This document shows, piece after piece, positions 45,287 to 56,830 of a DNA stretch of 64,000 nt. The stretch is from Salticus scenicus (lineage: Eukaryota > Arthropoda > Arachnida > Araneae > Salticidae): NCBI GenBank assembly GCA_963930645.1, contig OZ005652.1:264075356-264139355 (forward strand), given 5' to 3'. The notes beneath the pieces are model-generated. The model had not been told where the DNA came from, ran no database searches, and worked only from the letters and a program-made list of their open reading frames with translations. How positions within the stretch are numbered: the stretch's first letter is position 1; every line of letters starts with the position of its first letter. The translations under genes were made by a program, and so were the position numbers.

Positions 45287-46208
45287 TTAAGGGGTTAGGG
45301 GTAGTCAGAGACACGAAAAAATGATAATTTTCAGTAATTTTTTTTCGCTATTAAATCATTTTATTTTACAAAAGTAATAATATGGCATTATTATACAATG
45401 TTTTGACTTGAAGTCACGAAAATTTGAAAAAAAAAAAAATTTATAATTTCCAAAGTTATAGCTGTTTCTGTTGACCCAGTCCAAAAAAAAGGTCCTTGCG
45501 GTGACAATGATAAGTCCTTGGAGATTCATCTAAAATCAATCGGATAAGAAAAATTAGTTTTATAAATAGATAATCCTGGGCCTGATCGAAGCTTTTTTTT
45601 TTTTTTCAAAAATTAAAAAAATGGCGGACTCAGGAAATTTTTTTCTAAATTTTTGGGAAAAAGTCAACAGTTAATTGGTCTTAAAAAATCGAAATTTTTG
45701 AAAAAAAAAAAAATCCTTCGATCAGGCCCGAGTTTATTATGTATTCTAAAAGCTGTATAAATTTCATTAAAATCTACTGAGCGGTTTTCAAGTTACAGTT
45801 GTCACCAGTTCAAAAAACATAGTTTTGAGAAAAACGCATTTAAAGTTTCGCACTAGATTTACGTACAGAAATACGAATTATTTAATCACTTACACTGAGT
45901 CATCTATTCCTGGGCCATATAATAGTTCTTCAGCCATTGTGGAAGTTTCCAAAACATCAATTTGCCGTTGCCTACGAAGCATTCTGCCTTCCCGAGTGTT
46001 GTCGTTGGCGCGCTGATCTGCCACTTTCACACGTGCAGCATCCTTTTTTTTTTTTGCATACTGATGGGAATTAGACCCACTCGAAAAGTAATTATCGGAT
46101 CAACTTCAAATTTTCAGAGAATATTTATAAGATATTACACTTTAAGAAAATGCAAAAAAAAAAAAAAATTTGATTTTTTGAAAATCCTGACTACCCCTAA
46201 CCCCTTAA
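45287..46208 (-). mobile_element. TTAA-flanked DNA transposon, 22-bp perfect TIR (Kolobok-like?)
   Basis: TTAAGGGGTTAGGGGTAGTC at the left is mirrored exactly at the right (46187-46208), including TTAA, over 22 bp. The ends start GGGG, the reverse of piggyBac CCC...GGG polarity. The interior has a further inverted pair (CCTGATCGAAG at 45583 and CTTCGATCAGG at 45716) and a minus-strand coding remnant. A TTAA target plus a Mutator-like-transposase-style C-terminus favours the Kolobok superfamily; piggyBac is the alternative. Element length 922 bp, so it is internally deleted. Confidence 0.6.
45890..46060 (-). pseudogene. C-terminal fragment of a transposase-like protein
   Basis: On the minus strand a frame runs through a lysine stretch, then DAARVKVADQRANDNTREGR, a basic MLRRQRQIDVLE segment and MAEELLYGPGIDDSV to a TAA at 45892-45890. 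The basic helix followed by a YGPG/YGAG-type C-terminus resembles the ends of long transposase ORFs found with TTAA elements in invertebrates. Upstream the frame runs into a poly-A codon run and is lost, so only about 55 residues remain. The overlapping plus-strand frames are shadows. Confidence 0.45.
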
Positions 46209-46370
46209 TTAAAGAGCTACGACCGTTTAGCTAGCAAAACGGTCATTTCCCGTAAAATTATACGGCCAATTCCTAAATTATACTTTCAAAACATTAATTT
46301 ACGGATTATGACCGTTTAGCTAGCAAAACGGTCATTTCCCCTAAAATTATACGGTCACATACCGTAAATT

Positions 46371-46401
<31 letters not shown>

Positions 46402-46410
46402 CAGTGAATA
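46209..46410. repeat. Direct repeat of a hairpin unit, about 97 bp x 2
   Basis: GACCGTTTAGCTAGCAAAAC plus GGTCATTTCCC(G/C)TAAAATTATACGG occurs at about 46220 and about 46307. GACCGTTT...AAAACGGTC is itself a palindrome. It ends in a poly-T run and TACAGTG at 46401-46407, a possible Tc1-type MITE end. Confidence 0.65.
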
Positions 46411-47274
46411 AGTTTTTCGCGATGTAATAATTTGTTTAGAAGAATAAAAAATTTAGTTCTAGCTCTCCCTAATTTAGTTATATTAAACTTTAAGTTTTTT
46501 TCAAGAACATTTAGCACAAATTATTTTAAATCTAATATTCGCTAAGTTCAGTTTTATTATGTATATAATTAAAGAAATGCTTAGTTATTTAAATGAAAAA
46601 TGTTAAATTTGAACAAGTATTATTGTCATCCATTACATTTACTATGAGAGATAAGGGAATATATATATACAATATATATTAACAGAGTTCTCGGATTGTT
46701 GACGAAATATAGTTTTATTGGATACTAGCAACCCCGTGCGAAATTTCAGCACTTTTATTTCTTTTCTTATTTACCTTTAAAATTTGAAACTCATAAATCT
46801 TATACCAATTTCACCACCAAATTAAAATTTTTCTTTACACGAAGCCAAATTATTATTAGAACTAAAATAGCATTATGCAATAGTGAAACCAAAATCATTA
46901 AAAGAAAGATTTAAAAATAAAATTCATGGTTGATAGCCCAGTTTTCACACTTACGCAGCAGTACAGTTTTAGTGTAGGATCCCCATGGCGACTTTCAAAT
47001 TTATCTCGCTATGTTGGCGATAGCTTTTTAACTACTTATTTTGGCCCAGTTATTTTTTTGTTTGAAAAAAAAAAAAAAAGAAAAAAAATACTAATTCCTC
47101 TTTTGATTACATTTTTCATGATTGTGTTCTCTAGTGAATTAATGATAATAATTCATATTCTGTCTTTAAAGTATTCTTAAGTTTAAAATGGCGCTTTCAA
47201 AGATTTTGAAGATGCAACTGTTAAAAATACATTTTTCCTTAAAATAATCTCATCAGACAAATCTCGTCATTTTT
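46411..47274. other. AT-rich noncoding, with TE start at 46722
   Basis: At 46722 ATACTAGCAACCCCGTGCGAA resembles the TE start at 5640. The 84-codon frame at 46926-47180 lies behind it; no motif is recognised. Poly-A at 47066-47089. Confidence 0.4.
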
Positions 47275-47483
47275 ACTTTCTCTTACCCATAGAGTCGAGG
47301 AAGTATTGTTTTAGGGTCAAATTTTCGAACGTGAGTTTTTGTCATATTTACGCGTTCTGAGGTCCCCTAAATACGAAAATCATGTTTTTAGCGAATGGTC
47401 TGTGTGTCTGTTATCAGCATATCTCAAGAACAAATAGTAGCAGAAATTCCAAACTCGGTATTCTAAATGTGTATCATATAGGG

Positions 47484-47657
47484 ATGCTACAGTAACCAAA
47501 ACTAAATGGAAAACTGGTGTACAAACGAGGCCTCCAAGGCAGTAGCACGTGTTTTTTGCACCTGATGAAGGAAGGCTACGTCCTTTCGAAACCGGTTGTG
47601 CTGGCTTAAAACTTACGGTGTGTGAAGAAGTCTTATTGTCTACTTATGCTACAGTAA
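47484..47657 (+). mobile_element. 150-bp hammerhead-containing insertion with 12-bp target duplication
   Basis: The direct repeats ATGCTACAGTAA at 47484-47495 and 47646-47657 bracket a 150-bp segment. It contains a hammerhead-like core (separate entry) and ends in GAAGTCTTATTGTCTACTT. There is no tRNA-like head and no coding frame. Penelope-like elements carry hammerhead motifs and make target duplications of this size, so it could be a tail-only insertion of such an element or an independent short retroelement. Confidence 0.6.
47562..47592 (+). ncRNA. Hammerhead ribozyme-like core
   Basis: CTGATGA (47562-47568), one A, stem II GGAAGG/CCTTTC (47570-47575 with 47582-47587, one G-T pair) closed by the loop CTACGT, then GAAAC (47588-47592). 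All invariant core letters CUGAUGA and GAAA are present. A possible stem III is CCGG/CTGG right after; stem I may pair GCAC before the core with GTG near 47628. The extra A before stem II and the weak stem III leave activity doubtful. Confidence 0.45.
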
Positions 47658-48410
47658 GCTTTTCGCTGAGATGAAGCAGATGGTTCGTATACAGAGATAC
47701 TCAAAAGTATTCGAACACATTACGTCTATGGGGGAAATTGCAGGTAAGTAGATTTTAACATCTATAGACTGCACTAAACCCAATGAAACGAATATATATT
47801 TTTTGTAATAGAGATAGTCAACTGGGAAAAAATTTATGTGTGTGTAGGAGCTTCGCTCCCCCCCCCCCCCCCTGCGGGGAAGTCCCCCCTCGAGGGAAGT
47901 AAATTTCCATGATAGGTATCGTTCAAAAGAGCTCGCCAATACCTTTAAAACGAATGGTTGAACCATCGATCTGCGATAATTTAAAATAAAGTTATCGATT
48001 TTTTTCATTTTTAACAAAATAAAAAAAGAATAATAAAAATTTAAATGTAATATTGAGAATAAATTGAACTTTTTTTTGGATATTTAGTGTTATACTACTT
48101 CTCTAATATTGAAATCGTCTGCATTATCATAAAAGATAATTTGTTTAAATTATATTAATAAATTATTTTGTAATAACAGAATTAAATTCTATATAAATGT
48201 AGGTGCATTAATGAAACGGGGGTTTGAAGGGGGCGGTACCCCCCTCCCCCTCACACAGAACTAATTATCATGTAAAACTCTTCCAAAGCCTAATTTGAAT
48301 TGTTTAACATAGGTTTACGTAACAGTACTCGTTATCTTACCTCTTAATCTCCAACCTGTATTTATAGTATTAAATTTCAGGGTAAGAGAAAGTCGTGTGA
48401 GTGACACAGA

Positions 48411-49946
48411 TTATTTCTTATTTGATCATTCAGCTGAGTCCGCGTGCTTAAATATTATTCATTTATTAATATTACTTTTATCCTCGCGTATTTTATTAAT
48501 TACATCACTATCGTATCGCTTTAACAAAATTTAATTGGAATTGGTCCACGTTAGAGAAATATTATATAGATTGTGAACATAAAATAAAATTGATTGATCT
48601 ACCTCCGTTGACAACAAGTCAGGTGATAAATTTTGCAATTTTTTTTCTGTAACTTATTGCGTTAGATGGAAAAATTTATTTTAAATATTTTAATAACTAT
48701 ACCTGTATCACTAAAATGATCCAAATTATTCTGACCAAAATAGTTTGAAGGTTCACTAGTCATAATTAAGAAATGCCATAAAAAAGGAATGGAATTCTAG
48801 CCAGATTTCAAGGTCGTTTGCACTTCATTTCTTTGAGTTCTAACAAATTTATATAAAACTGATATATAAAGAGAATTGTTGGTGAACTATTCAAGCCCCC
48901 CCCCCCTCCACACACAACCCTTCAGTATTTTTTTTTTTTAACAAGTGGTTGCAACGGGGTTCTGCTCTTCCTTTTTTAAGTGGCACATTTTTTCTACTAA
49001 AAACGACTTATATTTGTTCATGGGTCTTTACACCCTTTTGATATTAATTTGTTTTAAAGACTTTGTTGGAGTCCACTTTTACAGTTCACATTTATTTTTA
49101 TTCTAGAAAAAACTTGAAAAAAAAAAAAAAATCTTTTTTCACAGACATTCATAATTTTTTTTTCCTAATATTTCAAGTAAAAAAATTGAATAATAATTGC
49201 TTTCCATATTTTCCATATATTAATGTTTTACTAACGAAATATTTAAATTCAGCAACACAGCATTGAAACTTAAAAAGGATTTGATCACAAAGTTTATTTT
49301 ACTGTTTGACCTAGACCACAAAAATCCTATCCATTATCTATTTTCAGTAAAGCGTAAATTTTTTCAAGGAATTGGTCTTATGTATTACTATGTTTTTTCT
49401 TTTAAAGACATCTTTCACTTTATGCCATGTTTTCTTCCACTTTATGCTACGAGTATTATGAAGAAACAAATTCTTCTCCGGCTTTATGAAAATTCGAATG
49501 TACTTAGTCATGATAATTTTACTCTTTTACCCTTATTACTATGACGACAATTGTTATTTCTATATCAGAATTAGAGATCAGGAATAAGAAAAATAGAACC
49601 AAGGTGGGGAAAAAAAATCAAGTAATTTCTCATCATCTCAATACTTAAAAAGTGGGAATTCTTTACTTTAATTTTCGAACCTTTTTAAAAACTAATAACT
49701 AGTTCACAGCAATTACTTCAGACAATAGAGAAATCGAAATGTCAAGTTTAACCTTAACAAAATCCAATACAGTGGCTTAATCTAAACTTTTCTGTGAACA
49801 CAAAAATTCCTTAAAAAACAACATTATTATTATTATTATTATTATTATTTTAATGGAGTGGCTGTCAGAGATTCCCCATACGTGTTTGAATTTCTGTTCC
49901 ACACATTTTTTTTTTGCTGTGAAGGAAAGAAACATTTAATGTACAC
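48411..49946. other. AT-rich noncoding stretch
   Basis: A C-run at 48897-48906, poly-A at 49109-49123, an (ATT)n at 49822-49851. The 93-codon frame at 49263-49544 has no recognisable motif. Nothing else. Confidence 0.6.
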
Positions 49947-50352
49947 TAAGCTGACCAAATGTCCCCATTTTCTGGAGACAACCTTTATTTTGAAGGCATT
50001 TTTCTAAGTTTTAAAAATTTGTAGAAAGTAAATAATTTACCATTAATATTTTATTTTTAGTCCGTATTTATTAAAAATGAAAAAAATACATCCGTAATTG
50101 TATGCTGACCAGATGTCCTCTTTTTCAGAGGACAGTTTTGAAAATTTTTGCAGGAAAATTATTCTTCATAATTATTAGATTTTTGGTTTCCATTTACAAA
50201 GAGTATAAAATTATATTCCAAATAAGGGAATTGTGATTATTATTAACGCTTTTAATTTTTTAAAGGTACCCCGATCTGGTCACAATATGTAATATGATAA
50301 TTATAGCATGTTTTAATGCTTGTCTGTTTTGTTACTTTGATCTGGTCAGACT
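49947..50352. mobile_element. Decayed hAT-type MITE pair
   Basis: CTAAGCTGACCAAATGTCCC (49947) and TATGCTGACCAGATGTCCTC (50101) are two left-type ends; CCGATCTGGTCAC (50270) and TTGATCTGGTCAGAC (50338) are right-type ends. The second left end is followed by the inverted pair TCCTCT/AGAGGA. GTGACCA.ATGTCC ends are a common hAT type and resemble the element at 61171. One copy appears nested in another. Confidence 0.45.
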
Positions 50353-52016
50353 AATGTACACATATGTTCACTAATTTGTGCTTTAAAGCAAGGAACACGG
50401 TGGTCTGTTCTCAACCTACATGGCATGATCTCGTCTCCTTTATGGAATATATGGGATAGTGTGCACTAAATTAGTAAAAATGCAAGCAATTATTGCAATT
50501 TAGAATAAGAACTGTTGCTAGCAACCTGCTCTTAAATTTAGAGATTATGATATTAATCTCTGTGATTTTTTATATTCCGTTTAGTTTATTAGTTTACTTT
50601 TCTGAAATTCTTCATAAAAATTGCGAACACAGAACAGAAATCTTGTTTAGGCAGTTATTATATATATATTTTTCAAACATCATCTCTAACGAAACTATAC
50701 CTAGTAACCCCAAGGAATATTCTGAAATCTTAGCAGTATGTATTATTTTATTTTATTGTTATTTTAATAATAATTATCAAGTTTTCATACGTGGATACAC
50801 TTTCATATAAGTGCTTAACAATCGGGAGGTATTTTAGTTTTCAAAGAAATGTTTACCTAAACCAGCTTAGACAAAACTGCAGACAGTTTAATAAAATAAT
50901 GAGATCAAATGTTGAACTGTTTAAAGCGTACCGAATCGGGATGCACACATGTTCATAGATGAAGCCATTAACAAAGCCCAAGTCAATTAGTCAAACACAA
51001 CAGCCGGATCAGAGCTAGTCACTCTTAGTCACGTCTAATCTGTTGACCGGTAGTGATAAATGTACGAATCCGGGAACAGGTAATTGAAAATGGTGAAAGG
51101 TCCTTGCTGTTTTTGACCTTTTTCGCCTCAAACTTAACTTCTTTAGTGCTAAAGAATAACTAGAGTCATTTGATCTCGAGTTTTAAATAATGTATTTAGC
51201 TGAACTCCACAATCAAGTTTTGTACTTTGAACCAAAGAATTTAATTTCGAAGGATGTTCTTTTGAAAAACAAACTCCGTGAAATCGAAGCCCATGAAGTG
51301 TTTTAAAGGCTGAGATGTTCATTATTTCAGAAATTTATTTTGGAATTCTGTATTCCACGCTACACTTCACATTCATAATGACGATTTATGCAGTTCCATG
51401 ATCGTGGGTGTTCAAATGAAGAAGGTCAATTTGAAATTGTATATATTCATTAAAATTCGATTTTCTCAAAGTATCACTGCTTTAAAGCTCACAATAAATC
51501 ATAAAGAACGGTCATTAATTAAAACATACAAAATACCAAGTTATTAACTTTCATTCATTGAATCGCATGAATATACAAGCTGCGTAAACATTATAGTAAT
51601 GTGTTATTATTGTATACAGACTTTTCCTTTTCATGGTTTTGGTTCGTTTCATAAACTGATAAGTGAAATAAGAAAAAAGATTTATAATTCGTAAGTACAA
51701 GCCAACGTATCAAATAATTAAAAGTGTTGTGCTAATTTCCATTACAAAATGATAATAATGCATTAAAATAGTTCCATGTTGTGCCACTTATTTAGGTACA
51801 AATTTTAATAAGAACATATCTCAAATATGCAGCCCACATTTATGGACAAAAATGTTTCTCATTAAATTAGGCTAGTTTAAAGGGTGTGAATAGTAAACCA
51901 ATAATATTTCAATATATGTTAATTATACAGTAATATACACAGAGAAAAGGCAGCATACACAATTAATTGGCGTAAAGTGTTTTTCTAATTAAAGTTAAAA
52001 TTTATTATTAACCTTA
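50353..52016. other. Noncoding stretch without recognised features
   Basis: Mostly AT-rich; 50930-51160 has somewhat higher complexity. The 105-codon frame at 50493-50810 is hydrophobic with no family match; chance is likely at this base composition. Confidence 0.5.
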
Positions 52017-52292
52017 TACTGTAAAAAATAGGTTCTTAAAAATAAGTATATATTGTCTCAAAATAGCCCCGAAACAATATATACTTAAATTTGAAAACCC
52101 ATGTACTCATTTTTGAGTACATTGACAAGTCAAACATGGGGATATTGGGATTCTTATTGGTCAACCCCATTTTTGAGCATGTCAATATACTCAAAAATGA
52201 GTACATGGGTTTTCAAATTTAAGTATATATTGTTTCAGGGCTATTTTGAGACAATATATACTTATTTTAAAGCACCTATTTTTTACAGTGTA
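52017..52292. mobile_element. TA-flanked foldback MITE, family M1 copy 2
   Basis: Ends TACTGTAAAAAATAGGTTC at 52017 and its inverse ACCTATTTTTTACAGTGTA at 52292. The interior shares TTTGAGTACATTGACA, ATATTGGGATTCTTA and GAGCATGTCAATATACTCAA with copy 1 at 16021. Nearly self-complementary throughout. Frames inside it are palindrome artefacts. Confidence 0.75.
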
Positions 52293-52351
52293 CATTAAAT
52301 ATCAATTACACTGTACAACATATTTGATATTTTTCCCAGTTTTTTTTTCTT

Positions 52352-52382
<31 letters not shown>

Positions 52383-54160
52383 TGTGGTTCTGTATAAACA
52401 AAAAGTGCTTGATTCCTATATAAAAACCAAAATGGTCCATCACGTACCGCTTTTGTAAGAGACGCACTTCTCATATGTATTGGGTACAGAAAAATGTAAC
52501 AGAGTCTTGAAACACAAAAATGATTTTTTTGACCGTTTCCTCTTGTAGGCATCTGTTAGTGTGTCTCTGGTAATAAACCAGCAATATTCAGCTAGCATAT
52601 TTCCATTACCAAGCGTACATCAAAATGCTCTTCAAACATGCAACGTATAACATGAAAGCATTTCACCGTGTCACCAACAAGATCTTCTAAAATGTGGATT
52701 TTTCGGAAAATGGTGCATGGAAATAACAAATAATTACAGATTCGTTATTTTCAGCTACAAATATACATGAAACACATATTTTCATCCAAAGGACATTTTT
52801 CATGTCGTAATGTGTTATTTTTCGCTTTTCTCATGCTCATTTTAATTTGTATTATGCGTGTTATTATGTAATGTTCAAGCTTATTTATATAGTCAGTTTA
52901 AGAATTATGAATGAAATTGCTATTACAGAAACACATGAGGTTAGAAAATGTGCTATTAAATTTTAGTTATAATTTAAATAAAATAAAATAAAATAAAAAT
53001 ATTTTTTATTAAGATCTTAAAAAAAAAAAGGATATCATTAAATCAAATATTTTCACTAGTTTATTTATTTATTTATTTATTTTTTAAACGTCATTTTTAT
53101 TTTTTATTGCAATATGTGTAAAGAAAAAAATCTAATTATAGTAATTTTCAACTTTACTTATTAATATATCTGCATAAAAATTTAAGAAATACTTTGGAAT
53201 ATACCGTAAATTTACAAGCAATGTCTGTATTAAATTCATATGGTTTATGAACAATGTGGGAAATATCCTTTCGGTTCGAATTTCAGAGTACTGAGTGGTT
53301 TTATTAATGCTCTGATAATTGTTATTCGTTTACAAATAGCCCAATATTTTAAATTTGTATGATTTTATTAGGTATGCGCAAATACTTTCTTGAACAAAAA
53401 TTTTATATTTTTAATAATAATGTGAATAGTAAAATTCATATTAAGAACAATAAATTTTTACAACAAAGCATAATATTATCTCCTTATATTATCATATTAT
53501 TAAAATCTGATTGTATGTATGTCCGGCTACTCCTCATGAACTGCTCAACGAAGCGCGGAAGGTAATAAAAGATGTGGAATGACCCAAAGTTTCCGGGTTG
53601 ATCACTTATATCGAATTATATCAAGTAGTTAAAAATGTATCAACTTAAAACCCAAACCGAGTACAAGATAACCTGCATAATATATCACAAAAAATAAATA
53701 AATAAAATACAAATCCTCTCATCAGCGTCAACTGCATGAAGTGGTTGAACGTCAAAATATAACCAGTGACAGCGCAATAGACCCTTACAGCTCAAAATTA
53801 TATATAATCCCCCAAAACGAAGTTTTGGCTCATTTCAATGGATTTTTTTTTTTTTTTTTTAAATAAAGTGATATGAAAAATAGTGATTCATTTTTTTTTT
53901 TAATTATTCATTTAAATAGGGACCACCGAAGCAGGTAAAGTTTTTTAATGTTCTCTTATAAGTTGTATGTTCAAACTTTATATAGAAGTTATTATAAGAA
54001 ATAATAACTGCTATATATTATAGTACCATTATACATTTTGAAATTGAATAGATGATAAAATTATTTATTATTATTATTATTATTATTATTTATTTATTTT
54101 GTAGTAGAGCCCTATGTAAAATTAAATTTAATTGTATGTAAGTGCAATTAAAAATAATAA
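52293..54160. other. AT-rich noncoding stretch
   Basis: (TA)n at 52353-52377, (TTTA)n at 53059-53081, poly-T at 53845-53863, (TTA)n at 54062-54092. No gene recognised. Confidence 0.6.
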
Positions 54161-54183
54161 TAAATAATATAAGATAAACTCGT

Positions 54184-55506
54184 AGACCCTCGGGTAAGAA
54201 GAATCTGATTGCTGTTGGAAATAAATTATTATCTTCTGATAAAGCAATCGCAAATGCCTTTGGGCAGTCCTACTTCCAGTCCCAGCGAAAGGGAAATTAT
54301 GCAAGAAAAATGTTACGAAAAATTAATGCTGAATGGAAGAAGTTAGTCAGAATGCAGAAGACTGATGAGGAACCCGGATGGAGAGCTGTTTTCGATGCTC
54401 CGTTTGGTGCTCAAGAACTGGAACTTGCACTAAGACGTCTCAAAATGAAAAAATCTCCTGGTGTGGATTATATATAAGCAGAATTTCTTATCCATTTGGG
54501 CAGTGTGGCAAGAAAAACAGTACTGAATGTTCTAAATCGTGTATGGGAGTCGAGTCAGATTCCGGCGCATTGGAGAAGTGCTATCATAATTCCAGTTCTA
54601 AAGAAAAACAAGGACTCTGGACAGTTGAATAGCTATAGGCCCATTTCGCTTACGAGTATCCTTGCAAAAGTCATGGAAAGACTTGTGGTTAACCGTTTGA
54701 ACTGGTATATCGAGGAATATAATATACTAGATACAGAACAGGCTGGCTTCCGAAGAAATAGGTCAACGAGTGACCAAGTGACAAAATTTAGCCAATTCGT
54801 TAAAGATTCATTAGATAATAGAGACATTTTAATAGCAATTTATGTTGACTTTAAGGGGGCATATGAATCTGTCTGGAGGGAAAGTCTTTACCAGAAAATC
54901 TTGAATATTGGAATTTCTTCCAGATTATTTCACTGGACTAGATCTTTCACAAACCAGAGAACATTCAGGATTATATTCGGTGAATCTTTCTCCAAAAGCT
55001 TTAATCTACAAACAGGGCTCCCTCAGGGAGCAGTTAGTAGCTGCACCTTGTTCAATATATATGTCAATGATCTAATTTCATCACTTAAATCAATACCAGA
55101 TGTGAAATGTTTACTATTTGCTGATGATTTGGTAATCTGGACCCAAGCACCAAAAATTGTTGCTAAAAATGTTATTGAAAGTCGTTTAAATAAAGCCCTG
55201 CACATGCTCTCGAAATGGTGTGAAGAAAATAATATGGCTGTAAATTTAGGAAAGACAGCTTCACAGTCTTTCTCCTTAACCCATGAGGCTTTCTGGCCAG
55301 AGTTAAAAAAACAAGGCTCTTCGCTCGCCAACACAGACAGCTTTACCTACCTGGGGATGACTTTTGATAATAAATTAAGTTGGAAGCTTCATGTTGAAAC
55401 GCTTACTGAACGTATTTCAAATAGAATGAGTATTCTTAAGCGCTTAGCAGGATGCACTTGGGGATGCGCTCGGTCACTACTTTTAAAACTTTTATGCAGC
55501 CTTTAA
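54184..55506 (+). pseudogene. Non-LTR retrotransposon reverse transcriptase (RNase H-bearing LINE)
   Basis: A frame legible from 54184 opens with GKKNLIAVGNKLLSSDKAIA and KMKKSPGVDYI, meets an in-frame TAA at 54475-54477, and continues AEFLIHLGS to 55506. RT motifs in order: YRPISLTSILAKVMERLV (about 54634), GFRRNRSTSDQ (54745), IYVDFKGAYESVW (about 54838), LPQGAVSSCTLFNIYVNDL (about 55018) and the catalytic LLFADDLVIW with ADD at 55120-55128. The YLGMTFDNKLSW segment (about 55350) follows, as in Jockey/I-group LINEs. The apurinic endonuclease domain expected upstream is absent, so the copy is 5'-truncated. At 55495-55545 the reading passes through a second frame (LYCCEALITA) into a third, two frameshifts. 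Non-functional. The exact clade is uncertain. Confidence 0.85.
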
Positions 55507-55546
55507 TGTTGTATTGCTGTGAAGCTCTGATCACAGCCCACAAATT

Positions 55547-56734
55547 GTGGTCGATAAACTGGAAGTGTTGCAAAACCAGGCTTTACGCTTGATCACAGGA
55601 GGTGTGAAGTCCACTCGTATCGATGCGATGTTATTATTGACAGGGAATATACACTTCAAAGATATTATGAAATTAAAGGCCTTATGTCTCTATGAAAAGC
55701 TACTGCGTTTAGAGGATCCCTACTGGAGGGACTATGTGACCAAGCCAAGGAATTTAAAAACCCAAAATGGATTTATTCAAATAGTCCTGGATATTAAGAA
55801 ATATCTTGTAATTCCAGGTGATATACAACCACTTTTGACACCCAGAAATCCCTTGGAAGTGATAAATGTCGATATGAGGCTGGATCTAGTTGAAACTATC
55901 CATAGAAAGAGAGATGTTGCACCAAGTGTGTTGAAATGTCTTGCCTTAGAGACCATTGCGGCCAGATATCCACCATCTCAGTGGCTGCACATTTTTACTG
56001 ATGGTTCCCAGTTTGATTGTCATCTCAATGTAGGGACTGGTGTGTTCTCAGATCTTTTTTCCTTCTATGCCCCTGCGGGCTATATTGGTACCTCCTTTGA
56101 TGGTGAAGTTGTGGCGATACGTTTAGCCTTAAAGCAACTGTTAGCTGCCCATTGCAAGTTTGAAAGGGCGGCCATTCTTTCTGATTCTCAGGCAGCCATC
56201 CAGTCAATAAGAGCTGTTGATCATCCATTAACACCTGAAATATCCCAATGTTAAGAATCAATAAGAACTCTCACTTTAAAGGGGAAACAAATTGTTCTCC
56301 AGTGGGTGCCCGGACATTGTGGCCTTTGGGGCAATGAACAAGCGGACTTCCTTGCAAAAAGAGGTGCCACCTTACTACAACATCCTAATACAGCCATTTC
56401 TTACTGAAGCATTAAACTGTTTTTAAAGAATTTATCTGAATTTGCCTTACGGGATCTTGAGAATCGTACAGCTGTAAAGAAATGGAATAATTTAAGTCCT
56501 TCTCTAATTCCTGATAAACCAAGACGTAAGACAGTTGCGACTTTCCGCCTCTCTACAGGACATGACTGCCTTGCCGCTCATTTGAAGCGCATAGGTATCT
56601 TAAACGACCCTACTTGCCCACTTTGTAATTCTGGAGAAGTAATGGAACGGGACCATCTGTCCCGTTGTAGGGCTCTTCGATGTTCTACAGAAGAGTCGAG
56701 ATATTGGGAGGCAAGATCGCTCCTTAGGCAATGA
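55547..56734 (+). pseudogene. LINE C-terminal part: RNase H and zinc-binding end
   Basis: After the frameshifts the frame continues VVDKLEVLQNQALRLITGGV, typical of the RT-RNase H linker. RNase H follows: IFTDGS with its D at 56000, FDGEVVAIRLALK with E, SDSQAAI with D, then an in-frame TAA at 56252 and WVPGHCGLWGNEQADFLAK with the last H and D. A second in-frame TGA is at 56405. The tail carries LSTGHDCLAAHLKRIG and CPLCNSGEVMERDHLSRC, a CX2C...HX4C zinc-binding end, and stops at TGA 56732-56734. All four acidic RNase H positions are visible, so the domain was intact before the stops arose. Confidence 0.85.
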
Positions 56735-56830
56735 CTTCGGTCTTTTGTTCTATGTTATATTGTCTATAATTTGTTCCGTATCTTTATAGTCCTCTGTAAC
56801 TTTTGCCTAGCCATTGGAAAAAAAATGTTT
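56735..56830 (+). mobile_element. LINE 3' untranslated region
   Basis: About 95 bp from the stop to a short A run (TTGGAAAAAAAATG) near 56816-56830, taken as the 3' end. No target duplication could be paired with the truncated 5' end near 54170. Confidence 0.5.

Larger units (their letters stand above)
47275..48410 (+). mobile_element. Helentron-like element, family C
   Basis: Head ACTTTCTCTTACCCATAGAG then GAGGAAGTATTG at 47275-47309; a GAGTTTTTGTCATATTTACG block; a GGTCTGTGTGTCTGTTATC tract. The 3' end has the exact inverted arm GGTAAGAGAAAGT (48381-48393), the hairpin GTGTGAGTGACAC (48395-48407) and AGA before TTATTT. The body at 47810-48180 is shared with family A (TAGAGATAGTCAACTGGGAA, the C-run, ACGAATGGTTGAACCATCGA, GTTATCGATTTTTTT), showing module exchange or a nested headless family A piece. 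Interrupted by a 150-bp insertion at 47496-47645. Confidence 0.65.

Noticed and set aside
45287..45305. TTAGGGG words resembling telomeric repeats
   Set aside because: They are part of the 22-bp TIR of a TTAA element and occur once at each end, with no tandem array.
56025..56261. 78-codon minus frame
   Set aside because: Antisense shadow of the LINE RNase H domain.
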